Source: an uncultured Gemmatimonadota bacterium (GTDB lineage: Bacteria; Gemmatimonadota; Gemmatimonadetes; Gemmatimonadales; Gemmatimonadaceae). Taken from it: 7,651 nt of DNA. Each line of letters starts with the position of its first letter. Position 1 is the stretch's first letter. The stretch spans positions 1-7,651 of the forward strand of contig CAIVJV010000373.1 of the NCBI GenBank assembly GCA_903906325.1, written 5' to 3'. Made by a program: the position numbers and the translations under genes. Below are positions 1 to 5,299 of this stretch, in pieces. The notes under the pieces were generated by a model that had not been told where the DNA came from, made no database searches, and saw only the letters and a program-made list of their open reading frames with translations.

Positions 1-228
1 CGCCACGGGATCGGTTGTCCCTAAAACCTCTCATCCGGCTGAACGGATGGCAAGGGGCGGGGGGTGCTGCGGCTGCACGCTCCCTGTCGCGCTCGTTCGG
101 TGATGCTGGGTGCGTGCACGGATGGTACCCTCGCACTATCGCTCACGGACTGGATGCATCGCCCCTCCGTGGCTGTGGACTTCTCCCGGCTGGACTGACC
201 CTCCTTCACCTCCCATCCGGAGTTCCGT
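1..228. other. Leading non-coding stretch with no recognisable gene
   Basis: No reading frame here has a plausible start, codon bias and protein character together; frames that cross it on either strand look like shadows of GC-rich sequence. It holds a perfect 6-bp stem with a 6-base loop at 32-49 and a short 4-bp stem with a 7-base loop at 7-21. It presumably carries the promoter and leader of the peptide gene at 229, but I could not pick out a convincing -35/-10 pair. The end of an upstream gene or RNA outside the window is possible. Confidence 0.5.
32..49. repeat. Short inverted repeat (CATCCG-N6-CGGATG)
   Basis: CATCCG at 32-37 is perfectly complementary to CGGATG at 44-49, separated by GCTGAA. 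No T-run follows, so it is a poor intrinsic terminator. It could be an operator, an RNA hairpin or chance. A similarly built hairpin lies at 2049-2066. Confidence 0.35.
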
Positions 229-495
229 ATGACCCAGTGCTTCCGTTCCCGGCGCCTCATCCGAGGCGTCCTCCTCCTCCCACTCACCGCGGGCCTCCTG
301 TTCGCGCAGGGCCCCACCCCCAGCCCCGCTCCGACGCCGACGGACGTGGTGGTCAACTGCATCGAGAATGCCGCGGACGCCCTCGTGGACTGTGTGGCCG
401 ACCTGCCGTGGTATTCGGAAGGGCTCTGTTACCTCAAGTACGCCGCCGATGGCATCCTCTGCGCCCCGGCTTTTCTCCTCAAGTTCCTGAAGTGA
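229..495 (+). CDS. Small secreted four-cysteine peptide (two CX10C pairs)
   Basis: This 88-residue protein matches no family I recognise. The ATG at 229 has a good ribosome site, GGAG at 219-222, six bases upstream. Residues 1-26 form a classic signal peptide: basic RSRRLIR, a Leu-rich core, then LLFA before Gln27. A Pro/Thr/Ser linker follows (28-38), then a roughly 50-residue domain with cysteines at 44, 55, 67 and 78. The spacing is CX10C-X11-CX10C with a Pro-Trp turn at 60-61. Cysteines 11 residues apart fall on one face of a helix, so a two-helix hairpin clamped by two disulfides (44-78 and 55-67) is plausible. The tail AFLLKFLK is hydrophobic and basic. Only one base separates its stop from the ABC ATPase gene, which suggests co-transcription and perhaps a functional link such as a transported, sensed or bacteriocin-like peptide; that link is inference. 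C4 lies in the leader. Confidence 0.7.
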   Translation: MTQCFRSRRLIRGVLLLPLTAGLLFAQGPTPSPAPTPTDVVVNCIENAADALVDCVADLPWYSEGLCYLKYAADGILCAPAFLLKFLK

Positions 496-496
496 G

Positions 497-1228
497 GTGA
501 TGGACACCCTGGTCGAGGCCCGTGGGGTCGAGCACATGATCGGCGAGCGCCGGATCCTCACGGGCCTCGCCCTGACCGTCGCCGGTGGGGAGGTGGTCGG
601 GATCGCGGGCCCGAACGGGGCGGGGAAGTCCACGCTCGGGCGGCTCCTCCTCGGATTCGTGACGCCGACGGCGGGGATGATCGCCATCGGTGGGACCGAC
701 CCGTACACGTTTCGGCGGATGCATGGGGTGGGATTCCTGCATGAGGACGGCGGTCGAGGGTGGGAGCAGGCGACCCCGCGCGCCTTGCTCACGCTGCATC
801 ACGACGATCTCGACGCGATCGACCAGGATCCGGTCGCTCGCACGCTCGGGATCGGGCCGTACCTCGATCGCCGCGTCGCCACCCTCTCCAAAGGGCAGTG
901 GCGTGCCTGTCAACTCACGATGGCCTGTCGCTCGCCCTCGCGCTTCCTCCTCTTGGATGAGCCGGAGGCGGGGCTCGATCCCGGGGCCCAGGGTCGGCTA
1001 CACGAGGTGATCGCGATGCGAGCGGCTGCAGGGGCGGCGATCCTCACCCTCTCGCATCATCTCGAGTCCCTGGCCGTGGTGGCCGCACGGATCCATCTGC
1101 TGGTGCAGGGGCGCTTCCGCGATCACATCGACCCGCGGGACCTCAGCAGCTCCGCGCTCCGCCTTCGGTACAGTCAGGGGGTCGATGCCGCGAACGCCGA
1201 CCCGACCGATCGCGCGAGGGCCGACTGA
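497..1228 (+). CDS. ABC transporter ATP-binding protein
   Basis: This is the nucleotide-binding subunit of an ABC transporter; it would bind ATP on the cytoplasmic face and drive the permease encoded next. Visible motifs are the Walker A GPNGAGKST (38-46), the signature LSKGQ (130-134), Walker B with FLLLDEP (150-156), the D-loop AGLD (158-161) and the H-loop at His187 in TLSHH. The Q-loop region reads GFLHED (79-84), with an acidic residue where Gln is usual, as in many NatA/DrrA-type ABC-2 ATPases. At 243 residues it has a normal NBD length with only a short C-terminal extension. The start is either GTG 497 or the adjacent ATG 500; GAGG at 494-497 is close to both. It sits between the secreted cysteine peptide and the permease, whose ATG overlaps its stop. 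Substrate is unknown. Confidence 0.93.
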   Translation: MMDTLVEARGVEHMIGERRILTGLALTVAGGEVVGIAGPNGAGKSTLGRLLLGFVTPTAGMIAIGGTDPYTFRRMHGVGFLHEDGGRGWEQATPRALLTLHHDDLDAIDQDPVARTLGIGPYLDRRVATLSKGQWRACQLTMACRSPSRFLLLDEPEAGLDPGAQGRLHEVIAMRAAAGAAILTLSHHLESLAVVAARIHLLVQGRFRDHIDPRDLSSSALRLRYSQGVDAANADPTDRARAD

Positions 1229-1977
1229 TGCTCGCCTCGCTCCTCGTCCGTCTCCCGGCACCCTGGCGTGCTCCCGCGCTCGTGCTGGCGACCTGGCGCC
1301 GGTGGCGCACGGTCCTCATGACCGCCCTGCTCGGTCTGGTGACCATCGGCTCCGTCGAGATCCGCCGGCCCGAGCTGACGATGTCACTCCTCCTCTACCT
1401 GCCCCCGCTCCTTGGGCTGTTGGTGATGGCGGGCGTGTTCTCCCACTGGCGACGTCCCTCGGTCTGGACCACGGTCGCGCAGCGGCGCGGCGCTGGCGTC
1501 GCCGACGGATGGCGGCTCCTCGTCCTCGCGGCCGCCCTCTACCTCATCGTGCTCGGGCCCTTCGCGCTCCTCGCGCTCTGGACGATGCCGACGTCGGGGG
1601 CGGATCCCTCGCTCGTGGTGGAGCGCGCCGCGGTCTTCGTCGCCACTTGGGGCGCCGTGAGCTTCCTCACCGTCGCGACGGTCTCGGTCTTCGCGCGGCG
1701 CGGCGTCGCCGGCCTGGTGATCGTCTGGATGGTATCCCCCGCGGTCCTCGCGGTCGCCGGACCGGCGCTCGGGATCTCCAAGGCCTGGCTGGAGACCCTC
1801 GCCTTCCTCGCGCCCCCCTTCCACGCCACCGCGCGGCTCCACGACGTGTGGTCGGGTGCGAGATCCGACCTCACGGAGCGGGTCCTGATCCATCTCCTGA
1901 CCTTCCCGATCCTCTGCCTCGGGCTCATCAGGCTCGGTCTCCAACGGGTGGTGACCGCGCCCGCCGAAGCGGAGTGA
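1228..1977 (+). CDS. Compact ABC-2-type membrane permease
   Basis: This 249-residue integral membrane protein is best read as the transmembrane subunit for the preceding ATPase. Hydrophobic segments lie at about 28-43, 52-72, 96-119, 134-155, 160-178 and 218-236, which gives six helices, the usual count for half-size ABC-2 exporters. Positively charged stretches (RRWR 24-27, HWRRP 73-77, QRRG 85-88, RR 157-158) suggest cytoplasmic loops. The start ATG overlaps the upstream TGA by one base (TGATG), and GAGG at 1216-1219 gives an 8-base spacing, so translation is probably coupled. I see no strongly conserved family signature; the assignment relies on topology and the neighbouring NBD. Substrate could be the 229 peptide, a lipid or a small molecule. 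Confidence 0.8.
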   Translation: MLASLLVRLPAPWRAPALVLATWRRWRTVLMTALLGLVTIGSVEIRRPELTMSLLLYLPPLLGLLVMAGVFSHWRRPSVWTTVAQRRGAGVADGWRLLVLAAALYLIVLGPFALLALWTMPTSGADPSLVVERAAVFVATWGAVSFLTVATVSVFARRGVAGLVIVWMVSPAVLAVAGPALGISKAWLETLAFLAPPFHATARLHDVWSGARSDLTERVLIHLLTFPILCLGLIRLGLQRVVTAPAEAE

Positions 1978-2011
1978 TCGCCCGACCCCGAGCCTGCCCT
2001 CCCGTTGAGGG

Positions 2012-2022
2012 ACCGGCCCGGT
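2012..2022. repeat. 11-bp odd palindrome ACCGG-C-CCGGT
   Basis: The two 5-bp arms are perfectly complementary around one central C. It lies 35 bases past the permease stop. It could be a protein-binding site or chance in GC-rich DNA; nothing else supports it. Confidence 0.2.
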
Positions 2023-2048
2023 GAGCCGCCCGTCCGCCGACCTGCGGG

Positions 2049-2066
2049 GGTCCGAATGGACGGACC
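2049..2066. repeat. Short inverted repeat (GGTCCG-N6-CGGACC)
   Basis: GGTCCG at 2049-2054 pairs perfectly with CGGACC at 2061-2066 around AATGGA. The core TCCG-N6-CGGA is the same as in the hairpin at 32-49. It lies 123 bases before the sigma-factor ATG. It could be an operator or part of a rho-independent-like terminator of the transporter unit, but no T-run follows. Confidence 0.35.
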
Positions 2067-2189
2067 TGTGACGGGGCAGGGGGCATCGGAGGTAGTGTCG
2101 GTGTGACGGCTGGCATGACGAGGGCCGCAGCGGGGATGGTCCCATGGCGCGGGACGCGGAGGGCGGGTGATACTCCCGAGACCGCGCCT

Positions 2190-2750
2190 ATGTCGTCCCC
2201 CCCCGCTTCCTCGCCGATCGACCCCTCGCTGCCGTTGCGTGCGAAGGCCGGCGATCGCCACGCCTTCGCGCAGTTGGTGGAGCTGTGCTATCCGCGCTCG
2301 CTTCGGTTCGCCCTTCATATGGTGGGGAACCGGGAGGATGCGGAGGAGGCGGTGCAGGACACCTTCGTCCGGGTGTATCACCACCTCGGACGGTTCCGGG
2401 ATGATGGGCGGTTCGAGCCCTGGCTCTTCCGGATCCTGGCGAACCGGTGTCGGACGGTGTTGGCGAAGCGGCGGCGGCATGCGGAGGTGATCCAGTACGG
2501 GGACGTACCGGACCACGATGTGCCGACGGTGGCAGAGGGACCGGATTGGATGGAGGAGATCCACAAGGTGCTGGCGACGCTCCCGGTGGCGCAGCGCGAG
2601 GCCTTCCTCCTCCACCATGTCGAGGAGCTGGCGTACGAGGAGATCGCCGCGGTGACGGGCGTCCGACTCAGTGCGCTCCGAATGCGAGTCAAACGGGCAT
2701 GCGACGTGTTGCGCGTGCGCCTTGCCGAGGTGAGACGGGATGATCGATGA
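2190..2750 (+). CDS. ECF-type RNA polymerase sigma factor
   Basis: This 186-residue sigma-70 family protein has the two-domain ECF layout. Region 2 covers about residues 18-96: the DAEEAVQDTFVRVY stretch (50-63) is region 2.2 for core polymerase binding, and FEPWLFRILANR (75-86) followed by a KRRR run covers 2.3/2.4 for -10 recognition. Region 4 covers about 121-178, with the LATLP entry (128-132) and an EEIAAVTGV helix-turn-helix (150-158) for -35 binding. I chose ATG 2190 because the frame upstream to GTG 2103 has clearly worse codon bias and looks unlike sigma sequence. GTG 2103, which has GGAGG upstream, would give 215 residues and cannot be excluded. Its last 11 bases overlap the next gene, which probably encodes its membrane regulator. 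Target genes are unknown; autoregulation of this locus is the simplest guess. Confidence 0.92.
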   Translation: MSSPPASSPIDPSLPLRAKAGDRHAFAQLVELCYPRSLRFALHMVGNREDAEEAVQDTFVRVYHHLGRFRDDGRFEPWLFRILANRCRTVLAKRRRHAEVIQYGDVPDHDVPTVAEGPDWMEEIHKVLATLPVAQREAFLLHHVEELAYEEIAAVTGVRLSALRMRVKRACDVLRVRLAEVRRDDR

Positions 2751-3330
2751 ACGCGATGTGGTGATCGAGGCGGTGCGCCGGCGTCTGCGCGCCGCGGTGG
2801 GGGACACGGCGGAGCCGCGGGCGGTCGCGAGGATCCTGGCGGCGGTCTGGGCCGCGCCGGCGCCCTCGCGGTGGCGGCGGTGGCTCGATGCCTGGCATCT
2901 GCCGGTGGTCTCGCGGGTCGGGGCCGCGGTCGTCGCCATCATGGCGCTCGCCGCGGGATTCGTCGCGCGCGGGGTGCTCCCGACGCGTGAGACGTCGGAT
3001 CCGATGGCGGTGACGGGGGAGTTCCCGGTCCCGGTCACCCCGGCGTCCGATCCGCGAGCCGGTACCATCGCGACGCAGTTCGTCTTCGAGGCGCCGACCG
3101 CGCGGTCGGTCGCCCTCGTCGGTGACTTCAATGCGTGGATCCCCACCGCCGCCCCACTCGTCCGCCTCCCCTCGGGTGTCTGGACGGTCACGGTGCCGTT
3201 GATGCCGGGGCGTCACGTCTACGCCTTCCTGGTCGATGGCGTGCGGCTCGAGGCCGACCCGCGGGCGGCCTCGGTCGCCGATCCCGACTACGGTCGCCCG
3301 AGCTCCGTCCTGATGGTGCCGGGACGATGA
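2740..3330 (+). CDS. Single-pass membrane protein with external E-set (AMPK/CBM48-like) domain; putative anti-sigma factor
   Basis: This 196-residue protein has a cytoplasmic N-terminus (1-55), one transmembrane helix (about 57-80) and a periplasmic C-terminal domain (about 110-194). The C-terminal domain matches the AMPK/isoamylase-type E-set pattern: GDFNAW (128-133), GVW (146-148), PGRHVYAFLVDG (156-167), then a DP pair and a terminal VLMVP strand. Such domains often bind alpha-glucans, with the two tryptophans typical of the carbohydrate face. The gene overlaps the sigma gene by 11 bases and has a strong ribosome site GAGGTGA (2727-2733) six bases before its ATG. Topology and position suggest an anti-sigma factor that senses something outside the inner membrane. 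However, the N-terminus has no cysteine, so it is not a zinc anti-sigma domain, and sigma binding is inference only. Confidence 0.82.
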   Translation: MIDERDVVIEAVRRRLRAAVGDTAEPRAVARILAAVWAAPAPSRWRRWLDAWHLPVVSRVGAAVVAIMALAAGFVARGVLPTRETSDPMAVTGEFPVPVTPASDPRAGTIATQFVFEAPTARSVALVGDFNAWIPTAAPLVRLPSGVWTVTVPLMPGRHVYAFLVDGVRLEADPRAASVADPDYGRPSSVLMVPGR

Positions 3331-4001
3331 GGGCCCTGCACGCCCCGCGCTGGCGGATCCTCGGACCCGCACTCGTCGCGCTCCTCCTCGGGCAGCCGCT
3401 GGTCGTCCCTGCGCTGCAGGGGCAGGCGTCGTCGGTCGCCCTCGCGATCCCCGATGCCAAGACGCGTCTGGTGGTGGAGCGGGAGATCGCGCGCGCCGTG
3501 AGCCGGGGCCTGCCGAGCGCCCCCCTCGTCGCGAAGGCGATGGAAGGGGTCACCAAGCTGGCGCCACCGGATCGCATCCGGGCCGCCGTCGCCGCGCAGG
3601 CGCAGCGGCTCGAGCAGGCGCGTGGCCTGCTCGGTCCGACGCCGACCGAGGCCGAGCTCGTCTCCGGTGCCGAGGCGCTGGCGGCGGGGATCCCGAGCGC
3701 GATGCTGAAGCAGGTGCGTGCGGCGTGGCCCACGCAGTCGGTGGTGATGCCGCTCGACGTCCTCACCGAGTTGGTGGCGCGCGGCGTGCCGCCCAAGCAG
3801 GCGCTCGAGCGGGTCGTCACCCTCATGCGACGCGGCGCGACCCCGGTGCAGATCGCCGGACTCGGCGCCGCCGTGCAAGCGGATGTCGCCGCCGGGCTCG
3901 CTCCCGATGCGGCGCTGGAGGTGCGGGCGCGCGGCGTCATGTCGCTCCTGCCATCGCCCGCCGCCGCCGCGGCCCTCGCGCCCAGCGGTCGGCGGCCCTG
4001 A
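3327..4001 (+). CDS. Secreted helical protein of unknown function with degenerate repeats
   Basis: This 224-residue protein is not recognised. The ATG at 3327 overlaps the upstream TGA (ATGA), so translation is probably coupled; the open frame extends further upstream but that part lies over the E-set gene and is not protein-like. Residues 1-34 form a signal peptide ending in LQGQA. The mature part is Ala/Leu/Val-rich and probably all helical. A recurring turn of the type (R/A)G-hydrophobic-(P)-x-x-x-x-hydrophobic appears at 60-68 (RGLPSAPLV), 120-128 (AGIPSAMLK), 152-160 (RGVPPKQAL), 169-177 (RGATPVQIA) and 189-197 (AGLAPDAAL), suggesting degenerate helical repeats. There is no cysteine or catalytic motif. 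It lies third in the sigma unit, so it is probably an envelope protein of that regulon. Its final codons lie in the first copy of a 12-bp tandem repeat. Confidence 0.75.
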   Translation: MRALHAPRWRILGPALVALLLGQPLVVPALQGQASSVALAIPDAKTRLVVEREIARAVSRGLPSAPLVAKAMEGVTKLAPPDRIRAAVAAQAQRLEQARGLLGPTPTEAELVSGAEALAAGIPSAMLKQVRAAWPTQSVVMPLDVLTELVARGVPPKQALERVVTLMRRGATPVQIAGLGAAVQADVAAGLAPDAALEVRARGVMSLLPSPAAAAALAPSGRRP

Positions 4002-4046
4002 CGGCGGCCCTGACGGCGGCCCTGACGGCGGCCCTGACGGCCTGAC
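3991..4046. repeat. 12-bp tandem repeat, four perfect copies plus a truncated fifth
   Basis: GGCGGCCCTGAC is repeated exactly at 3991-4002, 4003-4014, 4015-4026 and 4027-4038, followed by a shortened GGCCTGAC (4039-4046). The first copy supplies the last residues and TGA stop (3999-4001) of the upstream gene. Because the unit is a multiple of three, every later copy keeps a TGA in the same frame. This looks like slippage-type expansion of the gene's own end; copy number may vary between strains. Confidence 0.95.
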
Positions 4047-4051
4047 CGTCA
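4035..4051. repeat. Small hairpin after the tandem repeat
   Basis: TGACGG (4035-4040) pairs with CCGTCA (4046-4051) around CCTGA. An alternative 4-bp stem GACC/GGTC (4044-4056) would exclude it. It could help end the 2190-4001 transcript, but no T-run follows, so terminator function is weakly supported. Confidence 0.25.
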
Positions 4052-4088
4052 TGGTCTGAGGCGGGGCGCGCGGCGCGCGGCGGCGAGA

Positions 4089-4094
4089 TAGCTT
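4089..4094 (+). promoter_or_regulatory. Candidate -10 element TAGCTT for a leaderless transcript
   Basis: TAGCTT ends six bases before the ATG at 4101, exactly where a -10 box would sit if transcription began at the start codon. No Shine-Dalgarno sequence is present in the preceding 20 bases, which fits leaderless expression. I see no -35 match, so confidence is low. A near-identical arrangement (TACCTT) precedes ATG 5300. Confidence 0.35.
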
Positions 4095-4100
4095 CGACGT

Positions 4101-5294
4101 ATGCCGCGCCGCGGTCTCCCCCGAGCGCTCCTCGTGCTCGCGTCCATCGCGCGCCCCGTCGAGGCGCAGAGTGATCCCGCCCTGCGGATCGACGCGGGAC
4201 TGGCGACGATCCAACAGCCGGCGATCGGGACCGTGCGCGGCCGAGAGACCGCCGACGCCGCCCTGCTCGCGGCCTTCTGGCGCCGCCCCCTCGATCGCGC
4301 GACCCTGCTCGCGAGTGGGAACCTGACCTACGCGCGCGATTCACTCGCCGCGGTCCAAGCGGTCGCCGCCCTCAGCGTCCCGTGGCGGCGTGAACCCAAC
4401 CTGCGCACCGATATCGGCGGAGCGGGCGCGACCTTCTCGCTCCGGAGCGCGGGGACCGGTGGCAATGCGAACGCCTTCGTGCGGCAACACCTGGTGCGCG
4501 ATGCCGATGGGGGCTGGGTCGGCGGGGCCGTGGGCCGCACTCGTCGCGACGGGGTGCCGAGCGCGACGACCTCCGCCGATATCGGGCTCTGGCGCCGGTG
4601 GCGCTTCCTCTACGGCAGCGCCTCTGTCGCCTACCAGCATTCCAGCGATTGGCTCTTGCTCTACACCGCGGGGGAACTCGATGTCCGCGCGGAGACCGAG
4701 TACGACCTGGTCGATCTGCAATTCACGCTACAGGCACGGGGCGGGCCGCATGATCTCACCCTCGCATGGACGCGGCGCCGGGTCTTCGCCGATGGGCCGG
4801 TCTCGGTCCCCGCGCTCCAGGGGAGCGGGACCTACCAGCTCACCGATCGCGTCGCCCTCCTCGCGAGCGTGGGGCGCCAGCTCGCCGACCCGATGCGCGG
4901 ACTCCCGCAGGCCGATCTGGCCATGGCCGCGGTGCGGGTGAGCCTCGGCCCGCAGCCCTTGCCGATCATGCCGCGGGCGGTCGTCGCCGAGGCGACCGTC
5001 CGCGACGCGCCGACGGGGGAGGTCGTGCCGCCCGGGGAACCGGTCGCTCGCCTCCTCGAGATCCGTGTCGAGGCGAGCGATACCGCGAGGGTCACGGTCG
5101 CCGGTTCCCTGTCGAACTGGGACCCGATCCCGCTCCGCTGGGACGATGGGGTCTGGATCGCACGCGTCCCCATCACGGCCGGGACGCACCGCATCGGGAT
5201 CCGCGTCGGGAACGGCCCCTGGCGGGCCCCGCGCAACCTCGCCCGCGTGCGGGACGGCTTCGGCGGCGAGTCCGGACTCTTGGTGGTACCTTAG
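4101..5294 (+). CDS. Secreted, probably outer-membrane beta-barrel protein with C-terminal E-set domain
   Basis: This 397-residue protein has a signal peptide (about 1-22, ending VEA before Gln-Ser). Residues 25-290 show many short alternating strands with aromatic ends and Gly/Arg/Asp turns (for example GNLTYARDS, YGSASVAYQ, YQLTDRVALLASVG), as in outer-membrane barrels or related beta proteins. Residues 318-397 form a second E-set domain aligning with that of the 2740 gene product: G-S-L-S-N-W (Trp340), D-G-V-W (Trp352), an AGTH turn and a terminal LLVVP. The glucan-type VDG and DP positions are altered, so sugar binding is less likely here. The gene begins 99 bases after the 3327 gene, without a ribosome site. 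The shared domain suggests it belongs to the same envelope locus, perhaps as a regulon member or interaction partner. The exact barrel class is unknown. Confidence 0.75.
   Translation: MPRRGLPRALLVLASIARPVEAQSDPALRIDAGLATIQQPAIGTVRGRETADAALLAAFWRRPLDRATLLASGNLTYARDSLAAVQAVAALSVPWRREPNLRTDIGGAGATFSLRSAGTGGNANAFVRQHLVRDADGGWVGGAVGRTRRDGVPSATTSADIGLWRRWRFLYGSASVAYQHSSDWLLLYTAGELDVRAETEYDLVDLQFTLQARGGPHDLTLAWTRRRVFADGPVSVPALQGSGTYQLTDRVALLASVGRQLADPMRGLPQADLAMAAVRVSLGPQPLPIMPRAVVAEATVRDAPTGEVVPPGEPVARLLEIRVEASDTARVTVAGSLSNWDPIPLRWDDGVWIARVPITAGTHRIGIRVGNGPWRAPRNLARVRDGFGGESGLLVVP
5287..5292 (+). promoter_or_regulatory. Candidate -10 element TACCTT for a leaderless transcript
   Basis: TACCTT overlaps the end of the upstream coding sequence and ends seven bases before ATG 5300. 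There is no Shine-Dalgarno sequence in the five-base gap or just before it. The spacing fits a start site at the ATG itself. No -35 is visible; translational coupling to the upstream gene is the alternative. Confidence 0.33.
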
Positions 5295-5299
5295 CGCCC

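Larger units (their letters stand above)
1978..2189. other. Intergenic region between transporter unit and sigma factor
   Basis: This 212-base gap separates two gene units and should contain the end of the transporter transcript and the promoter of the sigma unit. It contains an odd palindrome ACCGG-C-CCGGT (2012-2022) and a perfect hairpin at 2049-2066. No hairpin is followed by a T-run. A GGAGG at 2088-2092 sits upstream of a GTG at 2103 that is in frame with the sigma gene. A GATACT (2169-2174) could be a -10 element for a short-leader transcript starting just before ATG 2190, but I see no matching -35. Confidence 0.45.

Noticed and set aside
7..21. 4-bp stem with a 7-base loop resembling a tRNA T-arm
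   Set aside because: The loop TCGGTTG lacks the TTCRA pattern, there is no fifth base pair and no acceptor stem or CCA end follows.
2103..2189. Upstream GTG start for the sigma factor with GGAGG at 2088-2092
   Set aside because: It would add 29 residues unlike sigma sequence with poorer third-position GC; ATG 2190 fits usual ECF length. It is kept as an alternative, not adopted.
1539..3191. Long minus-strand open frame (about 550 codons) crossing permease, intergenic region and sigma genes
   Set aside because: Its translation is low-complexity Arg/Pro/Thr/Ser text without any domain, and it lies opposite well-supported genes; GC-rich DNA rarely has stop codons on the opposite strand.
3991..4046. 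Tandem repeat considered as CRISPR or as coding repeat (ALTA units in another frame)
   Set aside because: There are no spacers between copies, and the alternative frame (3725-4045) is a shadow of the real gene ending at 4001.
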